DNA from: Herbiconiux moechotypicola
Lineage (GTDB): Bacteria; Actinomycetota; Actinomycetes; Actinomycetales; Microbacteriaceae
Reading direction: 5' to 3'
DNA: 64,000 nt
Assembly (NCBI RefSeq): GCF_024979255.1
Contig: NZ_JANLCN010000016.1
Coordinates: 1 to 64,000 of the forward strand
Positions 10,238 to 19,385 of this stretch are shown here, piece after piece. The notes under the pieces are model-generated. The model was given only the letters and a program-made list of their open reading frames with translations. It had not been told where the DNA came from and made no database searches. How positions within the stretch are numbered: position 1 is the stretch's first letter; every line of letters begins with the position of its first letter. The position numbers and the translations under genes were made by a program.

Positions 10238-10283
10238 AGTTGATCTTCGTCAACCATACTCTCTTGGTTGACGAAGATCAACT
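10238..10283 (-). promoter_or_regulatory. Promoter embedded in a double MarR-type operator
   Basis: A perfect 19-bp inverted repeat (10238-10256 and 10265-10283, 8-nt spacer) stands before the DHA2 pump. Each arm contains its own dyad, GTTGA-N6-TCAAC, so two identical dimer sites face each other (10239-10254 and 10267-10282). On the minus strand TTGATC (10276-10281) and TATGGT (10253-10258) are 17 bp apart and match a sigma-70-like -35/-10 pair. Binding to both dyads would cover the promoter completely. Confidence 0.85.
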
Positions 10284-10339
10284 AATTACTGCACCGCGTG
10301 CAGATTCGCAGTCACTGCACGATCAGCGCTCTCGCGCGA

Positions 10340-11632
10340 TCAGAGCGACTCGCCGGCCGTGATGGCCTCGGCCTCGGCGAGTTCGCTCTCCTCCTCGTGG
10401 TCGATGTGGGCGATCGCACGGTGGCCGAGCACCGAGATGAGGGCCGCGACGAGAACCGAGCCGGCCGCCAGATAGAAGGGCGCCGCATCCGTGACCGCCG
10501 CCGCCACGAGCGACGCGATGGGCGGGGCGACGGCGCCGCCGATGAAGCGCACCGCCGAGTAGGCCGACGAGGCGACCGGGCGCGGCAGATCGGTGGCGGC
10601 CATCACCGACTCGGTGAGGACGGTGTTCATCACACCGAGCAGGGCTCCGCCCACGACCACGCAGGTGATGAGCCCCGCGGTCGAGGAGACGAACAGCCCC
10701 GCCGCCACGAGGTCGAGGGCGAGGAGGGCGAGCACCACCCAGAGCACCCGGGTGCGCGGCATGCGGGCCGTGAGCCAGGGGGCCAGCCACACCGAGGTCA
10801 CGGCCACCGCGATGCCCCAGCCGAAGAAGGTGAGGCCGAGGCCCATCGCGTCGAGACCGAGGGGGAAGGGCGTGTAGGCGAGCAGGATGAAGAAGCCCAC
10901 GTTGTAGAACAGGGCCGTGACCGCGAGCACGGCGAGTGCCGGGCGGGTGAGCGCCTTGAAGGGCGCCGAGAGCGGTGTGGGCGTGGGCTGCTGGGTCTCC
11001 TTCTTCATGAGCACGAAGATGGCGATGAAGCCGATGGCCATGAGCGCCGAGGTGCCGAAGAAGGGGCCCCGCCAGCTGATCGAGCCGAGCAGGCCGCCGA
11101 GCAGCGGCCCGATCGCGATGCCGAGGCCGAGGGCGGCCTCGTAGAGGATGATCGCCGAGCTCGCTCCCCCGCTCGCGGCGCCCACGATGGTGGCCAGCGC
11201 GGTCGAGATGAAGAGGGCGTTGCCGAGTCCCCAGCCGGCGCGGAAGCCGATGACCTCTTCGACCGTGCCCGAGAGGCCGGCCGCCAGCGCGAACACCACG
11301 ATGAGCGCGAGGCCCACGAGGAGGGTCTTGCGGGCGCCGATGCGGGTGGAGAGCCAGCTCGTGAAGAGCATCGCGAAGCCGGTGATGAGCAGGTAGCTCG
11401 TGAAGAGCAGGCTGGTCTGGGTCTGCGAGGCGTGCAAGCTCTCGGCGATGGCGGGGAGGATGGGGTCGACCAGGCCGATGCCCATGAAGGCGATGACGCA
11501 GGCGAAGGCGACGGCCCAGACGGCCTTGGGCTGGCGGAGGATGGAGGAGCCGGCGCTCTGGCCGGTGGCTGGGCCGTGGCCGGTGGCTGGGCCGATGCCC
11601 GTGCCGGTGCCGGTGCCGGTGCCGTGGGCCAT
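10340..11632 (-). CDS. MFS transporter, drug-efflux type (12 TMS)
   Basis: A 430-residue major facilitator of the DHA1 or related class with 12 predicted membrane segments, probably a drug or metabolite exporter. The N-terminus is unusual: a Gly/Thr repeat (MAHGTGTGTGTG, then two PATGxG units) encoded by tandem GGTGCC-like hexamers, likely variable in length between strains. Loop 2-3 shows WLSTRIGARKT (motif A). The C-terminal tail is acidic. It follows a MarR gene with a 1-nt overlap (TGATG), so both are cotranscribed and the pump is the probable regulated target. Confidence 0.87.
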   Translation of the reverse strand: MAHGTGTGTGTGIGPATGHGPATGQSAGSSILRQPKAVWAVAFACVIAFMGIGLVDPILPAIAESLHASQTQTSLLFTSYLLITGFAMLFTSWLSTRIGARKTLLVGLALIVVFALAAGLSGTVEEVIGFRAGWGLGNALFISTALATIVGAASGGASSAIILYEAALGLGIAIGPLLGGLLGSISWRGPFFGTSALMAIGFIAIFVLMKKETQQPTPTPLSAPFKALTRPALAVLAVTALFYNVGFFILLAYTPFPLGLDAMGLGLTFFGWGIAVAVTSVWLAPWLTARMPRTRVLWVVLALLALDLVAAGLFVSSTAGLITCVVVGGALLGVMNTVLTESVMAATDLPRPVASSAYSAVRFIGGAVAPPIASLVAAAVTDAAPFYLAAGSVLVAALISVLGHRAIAHIDHEEESELAEAEAITAGESL

Positions 11633-12132
11633 CAGGCGGCCCTCGCGGCGGAACCCTCCGAGGCGGCGCCGGCCGCGCCCGAGCGCAACTCGGTGCACTC
11701 GTGCAGCAGGTCGACGGCGCGGCTGATGATGTCGATCTCGGTGGTGTCGAGGTCGTCGAACATCGGGGTGAGCGCTTCGCCCAGGCGGTCGCGCCACTCC
11801 GCGAGTGCCTTGATGCCCTTCGGGGCGAGCGCGATCTGCCAGCCGCGAGCGTCGTCGACCACCGCGATGCGGCGGATCCACTCGACCTCGTTGAGGTTCG
11901 CGACGATCTTCGTCATGGTGGGCTGGCTCACGCGGCTCTGCTTCGCCAGCTCGCCGAGCCGCATGGGCCCGAAGGAGCTGAGCACGCTGAGGGTGCGCCA
12001 GGTGGCGGGTGAGGTGGTCTCCCCCGTCGCCTGCGCGGCGATGCGGGTGAGGCGATGCGTGACCGAGACGAGGTCGGAGAGCAGGGCGGAGAGTTCGGGT
12101 GTGGTGGTTGTCGTGTCGTGTGTCACGGACAA
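11632..12132 (-). CDS. MarR family transcriptional regulator
   Basis: A winged-helix regulator of up to 166 residues, with the DNA-binding segment around residues 55-110 (LGELAKQSRVSQPTMTKIVA, wing VVDDARGW). It lies upstream of the second MFS gene and overlaps it by one base. The stated start is TTG; a GTG two codons later (12126) is equally possible. A TAGTTT-N8-AAACTA dyad two bases before the start is the likely binding site, implying autorepression of the marR-MFS operon. The C-terminus is Ala/Gly-rich. Confidence 0.87.
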   Translation of the reverse strand: MSVTHDTTTTTPELSALLSDLVSVTHRLTRIAAQATGETTSPATWRTLSVLSSFGPMRLGELAKQSRVSQPTMTKIVANLNEVEWIRRIAVVDDARGWQIALAPKGIKALAEWRDRLGEALTPMFDDLDTTEIDIISRAVDLLHECTELRSGAAGAASEGSAARAA

Positions 12133-12133
12133 C

Positions 12134-12153
12134 TAGTTTACATAGCCAAACTA
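12134..12153 (-). promoter_or_regulatory. MarR-type dyad at the start of the marR-MFS operon
   Basis: TAGTTT (12134-12139) and AAACTA (12148-12153) form a perfect dyad with an 8-nt spacer. It abuts the translation start and includes a -10-like TATGTA on the minus strand, so a bound dimer would block transcription. Its sequence differs from the double operator at 10238-10283, so the two MarR systems should not cross-talk. Confidence 0.7.
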
Positions 12154-12161
12154 TCGATCGG

Positions 12162-13484
12162 TCACTCCGCGCCGAATCTCTTGATCTCGAGGGGTTCACC
12201 CGGCGTGTGGTCGCGGCTCACGATCGCGAACCCGCCGAATCCGGCCTGCTCGGCCCGCTCGAGGAGGGCCGTGAGATTCTTCGTGCGCCGCTCGAGCCGC
12301 ACGCGGTAGCCGTCGGCCACGAGCGACTGCTTGAGCGTGAGCAAGGTCTCGGGCGCGAGCGCCTTGTCGTGCACGAGCACGAGGGAGCGGTCGTCGGCCG
12401 CCGCCGGGTCGTCGACGAGATCGATGATGCGCTCGAAGCCGATCGAGAACCCGCAGGCCGGCACCTCTTCGCCGAGGAAGCGGCCGATCATGCCGTCGTA
12501 GCGGCCGCCGCCGCCCAGCGAGAAGCCGAAATCCGGGTGCTCGATCTCGAAGATAGTGCCGGTGTAGTAACCCATGCCGCGCACGAGGAAGGGGTCGAAC
12601 ACGAGCTCACCGCGCACCCCGGCCGCCTCGAGGGCCGAGCCGATGCCCGCGAGCGCGGCCACCGCATCCGGAGCCACCCCGTCGGGGAGCACCGAAGCCA
12701 CCGCGTCGGCGGTGAGCGCGGTCGACTCGGCCGCGACGGCGTCGCCGGGGGCGGATGCGGGCGGCTGCGACGCGAAGTAGGCCTCGAGCGCGTCGACCGC
12801 GGTCGCGGTCGCACCCTTGGCGCGGAGTTCGGCGACCACACCCTCGGTGCCGACCTTGTCGAGCTTGTCGACCGTGATGAGCACCGAGGCGTGCTCGTCG
12901 GCGGCGAACCCGAAGGCGGCGAGCATGCCGAAGAGGATGCGGCGGTCGTTGATGCGGATGCGGCAGCCGGTGAGCCCGAGCTCGGCCAGCGTGGCGAGGG
13001 TGGCGGTGAGCAGTTCGATCTCGGCGAGCGGGCCGGCCTCGCCGATGATGTCGATGTCGCACTGCACGAACTGGCGGTAGCGGCCCTTCTGCGGGCGCTC
13101 GGCGCGCCACACGGGGGCGATCTGCACGGCCCGGAACACCTGGGGCAGCTCGGCGCGGTGGCTGGCGTAGAACCGGGCCAGCGGCACGGTGAGGTCGAAG
13201 CGCAGGCCCAGGTCGGCGAGCTCGTCGGGGGCGTCGGCGCCGGCCGCCGCCGCGAGGTCGGCGGCGGAGAGGCCGCGCTTCATGACGTTGAAGGAGAGCT
13301 TCTCGTTGTCGCCGCCGAGGCCGGCGTGCAGGCGGTCGAAGTCCTCCACCACGGGCGTCTCGATCTCGTCGAAGCCGTGCCGGGAGTACACCGAGCGGAT
13401 GACGCCGAGCACACGTTCACGCTTGGCCTTGTCGGCGGGGAGGAAGTCGCGCATGCCGCGCGGGGGTGAGACGGGTGAAGCCAT
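12162..13484 (-). CDS. hisS: Histidyl-tRNA synthetase
   Basis: A class II aminoacyl-tRNA synthetase attaching histidine to its tRNA; 440 residues. Class II motifs are visible: motif 2 around APVWRAERPQKGRYRQF, the histidine-specific VRGMGYYTGTIFE, and motif 3 SLGGGGRYDGMIG with the Arg in GFSIGFERI. The C-terminal anticodon-binding domain starts near residue 345. An Ala/Pro-rich segment of about 30 residues (around SQPPASAPGD) lies in the insertion domain and makes the protein slightly long. The ATG follows GGAGG closely. Confidence 0.96.
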   Translation of the reverse strand: MASPVSPPRGMRDFLPADKAKRERVLGVIRSVYSRHGFDEIETPVVEDFDRLHAGLGGDNEKLSFNVMKRGLSAADLAAAAGADAPDELADLGLRFDLTVPLARFYASHRAELPQVFRAVQIAPVWRAERPQKGRYRQFVQCDIDIIGEAGPLAEIELLTATLATLAELGLTGCRIRINDRRILFGMLAAFGFAADEHASVLITVDKLDKVGTEGVVAELRAKGATATAVDALEAYFASQPPASAPGDAVAAESTALTADAVASVLPDGVAPDAVAALAGIGSALEAAGVRGELVFDPFLVRGMGYYTGTIFEIEHPDFGFSLGGGGRYDGMIGRFLGEEVPACGFSIGFERIIDLVDDPAAADDRSLVLVHDKALAPETLLTLKQSLVADGYRVRLERRTKNLTALLERAEQAGFGGFAIVSRDHTPGEPLEIKRFGAE

Positions 13485-13494
13485 GCCCTCCAGG

Positions 13495-14196
13495 TTAGCC
13501 GTCGCGCGCGCCCGCCTCGGCGGCGAGGGACGCGGCCGCCCGGGTCTCGGCGGCGACGACGTCGGCGCGGAGGGTGCGGAGGGTGGTGCGGAGGGCGCGT
13601 TCGGGGTCGAGGCCGCGGGTTCGGGCCGAGGCGACGATGCCGAGCAGCAGCTCGCCGAGCTCGCCCTCGTCGTCGACGTCGGCTGCGGCCGGCGCATCCG
13701 GAACCGTCACGCCCACTTTCCCGGCCTTGCCCAGCAGCTTGTCGGCGAGTGCGAGCGCGGGCATGCCGAGGGGAACACCGTCGAGCACGCTCGAGCGGGA
13801 CGGCTTCTCGGCGGCCTTGAACGAGTCCCAGGCGCCTTCCACGTCGCCGGCGGTGCTGAGGTCGAGGTCGCCGAACACGTGCGGGTGGCGGCCGACCATC
13901 TTCTGGGTCATGTGGGCGGCGACGTCTTCGATCGTGAAGTCCTCGCCTGGGGTGTGGGCGGCGATGTCAGCGTGGAAGACGACCTGGTAGAGCACGTCGC
14001 CGAGCTCTTCGAGGAGCTCTTCGCGGGAGCCCGACTCGATCGCGTCGATGAGCTCGTGGGTCTCCTCGGTGAGGTACCGCACCAGCGACTCGTGCGTCTG
14101 CTCCGCATCCCACGGGCACCCGCCCGGCGCACGCAGCAGCGCCGTCACCGCCACCAGTCGCTCGAGCTCGCTCCCCGCCTCCGGCACGTCCACCAT
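13495..14196 (-). CDS. mazG: MazG family nucleoside triphosphate pyrophosphohydrolase
   Basis: A cytosolic housecleaning enzyme that hydrolyses (d)NTPs to monophosphates and pyrophosphate. The first half holds the metal-binding MazG fold: GGCPWDAEQTHESL, then EETHELIDAIE and ELGDVLYQVVFHADIA, which carry the acidic helix pairs. The second half is a shorter, degenerate repeat. At 233 residues it is close to actinobacterial MazG and shorter than the tandem-domain E. coli enzyme. It lies between mfd and hisS, all on the minus strand. Confidence 0.92.
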   Translation of the reverse strand: MVDVPEAGSELERLVAVTALLRAPGGCPWDAEQTHESLVRYLTEETHELIDAIESGSREELLEELGDVLYQVVFHADIAAHTPGEDFTIEDVAAHMTQKMVGRHPHVFGDLDLSTAGDVEGAWDSFKAAEKPSRSSVLDGVPLGMPALALADKLLGKAGKVGVTVPDAPAAADVDDEGELGELLLGIVASARTRGLDPERALRTTLRTLRADVVAAETRAAASLAAEAGARDG

Positions 14197-14257
14197 GCCC
14201 CGAGTCTAGGTGGCGGGAGCGCGACGGGATGCGGCGGGAGCGCGGCGCGAGGCGGCC

Positions 14258-17200
14258 TCAGGGGGCGGGGGTGGCGGGGGTGGCGGCCTTCGCGGGGGCG
14301 AAGAGAGCGTCGAGCAGGTTCTGCACCCAGGCGATGAGGTCGGCGTCGGCCACGGGGCGGCCGTCGACGACGGGCAGGGGCACCGAGACCGAGGAGGTCT
14401 GGGCGAAGTACTTGCCGCCCGGGTACATGCGCTTCAGCCGCACCTGGATGGAGTCGGGCAGCTCGGCGGGCGCGACGCGCAGGTTCGACCCCATGGCCAC
14501 CACCTCGCTGAGGCCCGACTTCTGGGCGGCGCGGCGCAGGCGCGACACCGCCACGAGGTTCTGCACGGGCTCCGGCAGCTCGCCGTAGCGGTCGGTGAGC
14601 TCCTCGATGACGCGATCGATCGAGTCGTCGGAGGCGGTGGGTGCGCTGGCCGTGGAGAGCTTCTGGTAGGCCTCGAGCCGGAGACGCTCGCTGTCGACGT
14701 AGTTCTCGGGGATGTGCGCCTCCACGGGGAGCTCGAGCCGCAGCTCGGTCTGCCCCTCGGCCACGTCGCCGCGGAACGCCGACACCGCCTCGCCGATCAT
14801 GCGCAGGTACAGGTCGAACCCGACGCCGGCGATGTGACCGGCCTGCTCGCCGCCGAGCAGGTTGCCCGCCCCGCGGATCTCGAGGTCTTTCAGCGCCACC
14901 TGCATGCCCGAGCCGAGCTCGTTGTTGGCGGCGAGGGTGGAGAGGCGGTCGTTCGCGGTCTCGGACAGCGGCTTGTGCTCGTCGAAGAGCAGGTAGGCGT
15001 AGGCGCGCTCCCGCCCTCGGCCCACGCGCCCGCGCAGCTGGTGCAGCTGCGACAGGCCGTACTTGTCGGCCCGGTCGACGATGAGCGTGTTCGCGTTGGC
15101 GATGTCGATGCCCGTCTCGATGATGGTGGTCGACACCAGCACGTCGAACTTGCGCTCCCAGAAGTCGACGATCACCTGCTCGAGCACGTGCTCGTTCATC
15201 TGCCCGTGCGCCACGGCCACCCGCGCCTCGGGCACGAGCTCCGCGATCTGCGCCGCCACCCGGTTGATGCTCGACACCCGGTTGTGCACGAAGAACACCT
15301 GCCCCTCGCGCAGCAGCTCGCGCCGGATGGCGGCCGCCACCTGCTTGTCGGAGTACGGGCCCACGAAGGTGAGGATGGGGTGCCGGTCTTCGGGCGGGGT
15401 CGCCAGCGTCGACATCTCGCGGATGCCCGTGACCGCCATCTCGAGGGTGCGCGGGATGGGCGTGGCGCTCATCGCGAGGATGTCGACGTTGGTCTTGAGC
15501 TTCTTCAACGCATCCTTGTGCTCGACGCCGAAGCGCTGCTCCTCGTCGATGATGAGCAGACCCAGGTCTTTGAACGACACGTTGTCGCTCAGGATGCGGT
15601 GGGTGGCGATGACGACGTCGACGGTGCCGTCGGCGAGCCCCGCGATGGTCTCGCGCGACTCCTTCTCGGTCTGGAAGCGGCTGAGCGCCTTGAGGTGCAC
15701 GGGGAACCCGGCGAAGCGCTCCTGGAAGGTCTCGAGGTGCTGCCGCACGAGCAGCGTGGTGGGCACGAGCATCGCCACCTGCTTGCCGTCTTGCACGGCC
15801 TTGAACGCGGCGCGCACCGCGATCTCGGTCTTGCCGAAGCCCACGTCGCCGCTCAGCAGCCGGTCCATCGGGATGGGCCGCTCCATGTCGGCCTTCACCT
15901 CGTCGATGACGGTGAGCTGGTCGGGCGTCTCCTGGAACGGGAAGGCCTCCTCAAGCTCGTGCTGCCACGGGGTGTCGGGCCCGAAGGCGTGGCCCTTCGA
16001 GGCCATGCGCGCCGAGTAGAGCTTCACGAGCTCGACCGCGATGTCGCGCACGGCCTTGCGCGCCTTGCCCTTCGCCGCCGCCCAGTCGCTGCCACCCATC
16101 TTGCTGAGGCCGGGCGCCTCGCCGCCCACGTAGCGGCTGAGCAGGTCGAGCTGGTCGGTGGGCACGTAGAGCTTGTCGCCCGGGTAGCCGCGTTTGGAGG
16201 GCGCGTACTCGATGACGAGGTATTCGCGAGTGGTCTTGATCGCGTTGCGACCGCCCGAGGAGACCTCGCGCTGGGCCAGCTCGAGGAACTTTCCGATGCC
16301 GTGGGTCTGGTGCACCACGAAGTCGCCGGCCTTCAGCTGCAGCGGGTCGACCACGTTCTTGCGGCGGCTGGCGAGCTTCTTCACCTGCCGCGTCTCGTAG
16401 CCGACGGTGCGGCCGTAGAACTCGGTCTCGCCGATGACGGCTAGCTGCAGCTCGGGCAGCTCGAAGCCGTGCTCGACGGCGCCGAGCAGCAGGTAGGCCA
16501 CCCCGGAGTCGGGGTCGGCCGGGAAGTCGTCGGCGATGCGCGCGGGCACCTCCCGCTCGGCGAGCACGTCGGAGGCGCGCTCCACCAGGCCCTGGCCCTT
16601 GGCCACGACCGCCACGGTCCATCCCGCGGCCAACCGTGACGCCACGTGGGCGACGGCACCGTCGGCGTTGCCGTGGAAGGTCGGCACCGCGTCGGCCTGG
16701 ATGCGCAGGGTGAGGTGCTCTTCGAGCTCACGATGCTCGGGCAGCACCTCGGCATCGTCGGGGCCGAGCTGGAACTCGCTCAGCGTCCACCACGGCCGCC
16801 CGGTGCCCGCGGCGTGCCGCAGCTGCGTGAGGCTGATGAACTCGCCCGAGGCCAGGTCGATCGGCGCCTCGGCCCCTGCGGTCGCGGCCGTCCAGGCCGC
16901 GGCGAGGAACTCGCGGTTGGTCTCGGCGAGGTTGATGGCGCGAGTGGCCACCCGCTCGGGCGACACCACGGCGATGGCGGAGGCCTCCGGCAGATAGTGC
17001 GCGAGCGTGACCAACTCGTCGAGCAGCGCGGGCGCTAGCGACTCCATGCCCTCGACCGGGATGCCCGCGGCGATCTTCTCGAGCATGCCCGCGAGGCTCG
17101 GGAACTCGTGTTGCATCTCGCGCGCCCGCTGCCGCACCGGCTCGCCGAGCAGCAGCTCGCGGCTCGGCGGCAGCACGATGCCCTCGACGGGCTCGGGCAG

Positions 17201-17893
17201 CGACCGCTGGTCGGCCACCGAGAACGCCCTGATCTCGTCGACCTCGTCGCCGAAGAAGTCGACCCGGTAGGGGTGGTCGGCGACGGGCGGGAACACGTCG
17301 AGGATGCCGCCGCGCACCGCGTACTCGCCGCGGCGGGTGACCATGTCGACGCGCGAGTACGCGAGCTCGACGAGCGTGAGCGAGAGCTGCGAGAGGTCGA
17401 AGCCGCGCGCGCCCTTGGTGAGCTCGACGGGCTCGAGCTCAGTGAGGTTCGCCGCGATGGGCTGCAGGGCGGCACGCACCGAGGCCACCACGATGACGGG
17501 GGCGGGATGCGCGCCCTTCCCGGCCGCGGCGGCATCGGCGTCGCGCTGCCAGGCGGCGAGCCTGCGCAGCGCGTCGATGCGGCGGCCGACGATCTCGGCG
17601 CTCGGGCTGAGCCGCTCGTGCGGCAGCGTCTCCCAGGCGGGGAACTCGACGATCTGCGCCTCGGGCAGGTAGCTCACGAGCGACTCGCGCAGCTTCTCGG
17701 ACTCGCGACCGGTGGCGGTGACCACGAGCATCGCCGCGGGCAGGCCCCGCTCCACCCGGCGCTGCATCATCGCGGCGAGGAAGGGGGCGCGGACGCCTTC
17801 GGGCAGCGAGAAATCGCTGTCGCGACCGGCGTTGGCCAGGGCTCGTTCGAACGTGGAGGCGCGCGAAAGCGCAGGAATCAAGCCCTGAAGCAT
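14258..17893 (-). CDS. mfd: Transcription-repair coupling factor Mfd
   Basis: A large DNA translocase that removes stalled RNA polymerase and recruits UvrA to damaged template strands; about 1,211 residues. The N-terminal UvrB-like region (to about residue 340) is followed by the RNAP-interacting CarD-like domain (DFVVHQTHGIGKF). The helicase core has the Walker A loop DVGFGKTEIA, DEEQ (Walker B), SATPIPRTL, and the TRG segment with HQLRGRVGR. The C-terminal TRCF domain closes it. I chose ATG 17893 because it starts the conserved LQGLIPAL segment; a GTG ten codons earlier is possible. Confidence 0.96.
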   Translation of the reverse strand: MLQGLIPALSRASTFERALANAGRDSDFSLPEGVRAPFLAAMMQRRVERGLPAAMLVVTATGRESEKLRESLVSYLPEAQIVEFPAWETLPHERLSPSAEIVGRRIDALRRLAAWQRDADAAAAGKGAHPAPVIVVASVRAALQPIAANLTELEPVELTKGARGFDLSQLSLTLVELAYSRVDMVTRRGEYAVRGGILDVFPPVADHPYRVDFFGDEVDEIRAFSVADQRSLPEPVEGIVLPPSRELLLGEPVRQRAREMQHEFPSLAGMLEKIAAGIPVEGMESLAPALLDELVTLAHYLPEASAIAVVSPERVATRAINLAETNREFLAAAWTAATAGAEAPIDLASGEFISLTQLRHAAGTGRPWWTLSEFQLGPDDAEVLPEHRELEEHLTLRIQADAVPTFHGNADGAVAHVASRLAAGWTVAVVAKGQGLVERASDVLAEREVPARIADDFPADPDSGVAYLLLGAVEHGFELPELQLAVIGETEFYGRTVGYETRQVKKLASRRKNVVDPLQLKAGDFVVHQTHGIGKFLELAQREVSSGGRNAIKTTREYLVIEYAPSKRGYPGDKLYVPTDQLDLLSRYVGGEAPGLSKMGGSDWAAAKGKARKAVRDIAVELVKLYSARMASKGHAFGPDTPWQHELEEAFPFQETPDQLTVIDEVKADMERPIPMDRLLSGDVGFGKTEIAVRAAFKAVQDGKQVAMLVPTTLLVRQHLETFQERFAGFPVHLKALSRFQTEKESRETIAGLADGTVDVVIATHRILSDNVSFKDLGLLIIDEEQRFGVEHKDALKKLKTNVDILAMSATPIPRTLEMAVTGIREMSTLATPPEDRHPILTFVGPYSDKQVAAAIRRELLREGQVFFVHNRVSSINRVAAQIAELVPEARVAVAHGQMNEHVLEQVIVDFWERKFDVLVSTTIIETGIDIANANTLIVDRADKYGLSQLHQLRGRVGRGRERAYAYLLFDEHKPLSETANDRLSTLAANNELGSGMQVALKDLEIRGAGNLLGGEQAGHIAGVGFDLYLRMIGEAVSAFRGDVAEGQTELRLELPVEAHIPENYVDSERLRLEAYQKLSTASAPTASDDSIDRVIEELTDRYGELPEPVQNLVAVSRLRRAAQKSGLSEVVAMGSNLRVAPAELPDSIQVRLKRMYPGGKYFAQTSSVSVPLPVVDGRPVADADLIAWVQNLLDALFAPAKAATPATPAP

Positions 17894-17952
17894 ACCCACG
17901 AGTTTACCGGCCACCACCGACACCGAGGCCGCGCGGTGTCGGATGCGCGGGG

Positions 17953-18540
17953 TCAGCCCGCGGTGTGCACCTTCAGTTGCGCGGCGGTGAGGCCGTCGGC
18001 CGCGATGAGCTCCACGGCGTCGGCGGCGTCGACCACGAGGTTCGGCAGCGTCTGCCGCTCGGTCGAGGAGAAGGGCTGCAGCACGAAGTCGGCGGCCTGC
18101 TGCCGGCCGGGCGGCCGCCCGATGCCGACGCGCACGCGCACGAAGTCGTTCGAGCCGGTGGCGGCGATGATGTCGCGCAGGCCGTTGTGGCCGCCGTGGC
18201 CGCCGCCCTGCTTGAGCTTGAGGGCGTCGAACGGGATGTCGAGCTCGTCGTGCACGACGATGAGTCGCTCCGGAGGCAGACCGAAGTACTTCAGCAGCCC
18301 GTTCACCGGACCGCCCGACACGTTCATGTAGGTGTTCGGCAGGGCGAGCACACAGCGGGGACCGCCAGGCACGACGCGCCCCTCGGCCACCCTGGCGTTG
18401 GCCTTGTGCGGCTTGAACGCCCCGCGCATCCGCTCTGCCAGTTCGGCCACCACCATCTGCCCCACATTGTGGCGGGTGGCGGCGTACTGCGCGCCGGGGT
18501 TGCCCAGACCCACGACGAGCCAGGGATCCGAGCTGCTCAT
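17953..18540 (-). CDS. pth: Peptidyl-tRNA hydrolase
   Basis: Releases peptides from prematurely dropped peptidyl-tRNA; 195 residues, normal length. The family signatures are VVGLGNPGAQYAATRHNVG at the N-terminus, including the catalytic His in RHNVG, the NTYMNVSG motif, the Asp in VVHDELDIP, and GGGHGGHNGLRDI. It lies between rplY (upstream) and mfd (downstream) on the minus strand, a common actinobacterial order; the 65-bp gap to rplY suggests cotranscription. Confidence 0.97.
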   Translation of the reverse strand: MSSSDPWLVVGLGNPGAQYAATRHNVGQMVVAELAERMRGAFKPHKANARVAEGRVVPGGPRCVLALPNTYMNVSGGPVNGLLKYFGLPPERLIVVHDELDIPFDALKLKQGGGHGGHNGLRDIIAATGSNDFVRVRVGIGRPPGRQQAADFVLQPFSSTERQTLPNLVVDAADAVELIAADGLTAAQLKVHTAG

Positions 18541-18605
18541 GCGATCAGACCTCGGTTCCCTGGCTCGTGCTGCGGATGCGGGTGGTGTGTGTGCGGAGGG
18601 GTCGC

Positions 18606-19205
18606 CTACTCGGCGTCGCCCGCAGCGGCCTCCGCGGCCGCCTCGGCGTTCTCTTCGCTCTCGACGGCGGCGGGCACCGAGATGCCGACGACGACGGTGT
18701 CGGCGTCGGTGACGAGCACGGCGCCGCGGGGCAGCTCGACGTCCTTGGCGTGGATGAGGGTGCCGTCCTCCAGGCCCTCGATCGACACGACGAGGCGCTC
18801 CGGGATGTGGGTGGCCTCGACCTCGAGCAGGATCGCCGCGGCGTCCTGCGTGGCGATGGTGCCGCCGAACGACTCGCCCTCGAGGTGGATCGGGACCTCG
18901 ACCTGCACCTTCTCGCCCTTGCGCACGACGATGAGGTCGATGTGCTCGATGAGCTGGAGCACGGGGTCTTTCTGCACGTCCTTGACCAGGGCGAGCTGCT
19001 CTTTGCCGTCGATGTCGAGCTCGAGCACCTGGTTGGCCTTGCGCAGGATGAGCGAGGTCTGGTGACCGGGCAGGGTGATGTGCTGCGGCTCGGTGCCGTG
19101 GCCGTAGATGACGGCGGGGATCTTCTTGGCGGCACGGATGCGGCGGGCCGCGCCCTTGCCGAACTCGGTGCGGATCTCTGCGGAGACCTTATTGTCGTCG
19201 CTCAT
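18606..19205 (-). CDS. rplY: 50S ribosomal protein L25 / general stress protein Ctc
   Basis: Binds 5S rRNA in the large subunit. At 199 residues it is the long, two-domain Ctc form. The N-terminal L25 domain (residues 5-95) includes RTEFGKGAARRIR and PAVIYGHG; the C-terminal TL5-like beta domain runs to about 180. The final Ala/Glu-rich tail is disordered. The divergent gap to gnd (19206-19385) must hold promoters for both genes; a short GGATGC-TCGT-GCATCC hairpin lies at 19292-19307, with no other feature seen. Confidence 0.96.
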   Translation of the reverse strand: MSDDNKVSAEIRTEFGKGAARRIRAAKKIPAVIYGHGTEPQHITLPGHQTSLILRKANQVLELDIDGKEQLALVKDVQKDPVLQLIEHIDLIVVRKGEKVQVEVPIHLEGESFGGTIATQDAAAILLEVEATHIPERLVVSIEGLEDGTLIHAKDVELPRGAVLVTDADTVVVGISVPAAVESEENAEAAAEAAAGDAE

Positions 19206-19385
19206 GGTGTTCTCTCTTTTCGTCTGGTGTTCAACTCGACCGCGTGAGCGGGAGGAAAGACCTGCGAAGACTCACCCACCGCGTCGATAACGGATGCTCG
19301 TGCATCCCTCGCCGAAGTACAGTCAGGCAGTCTAGCGCATCCGCTCCACTACGCTGGAGGGGTTCGACCTACGAGGAGCTTGTTC

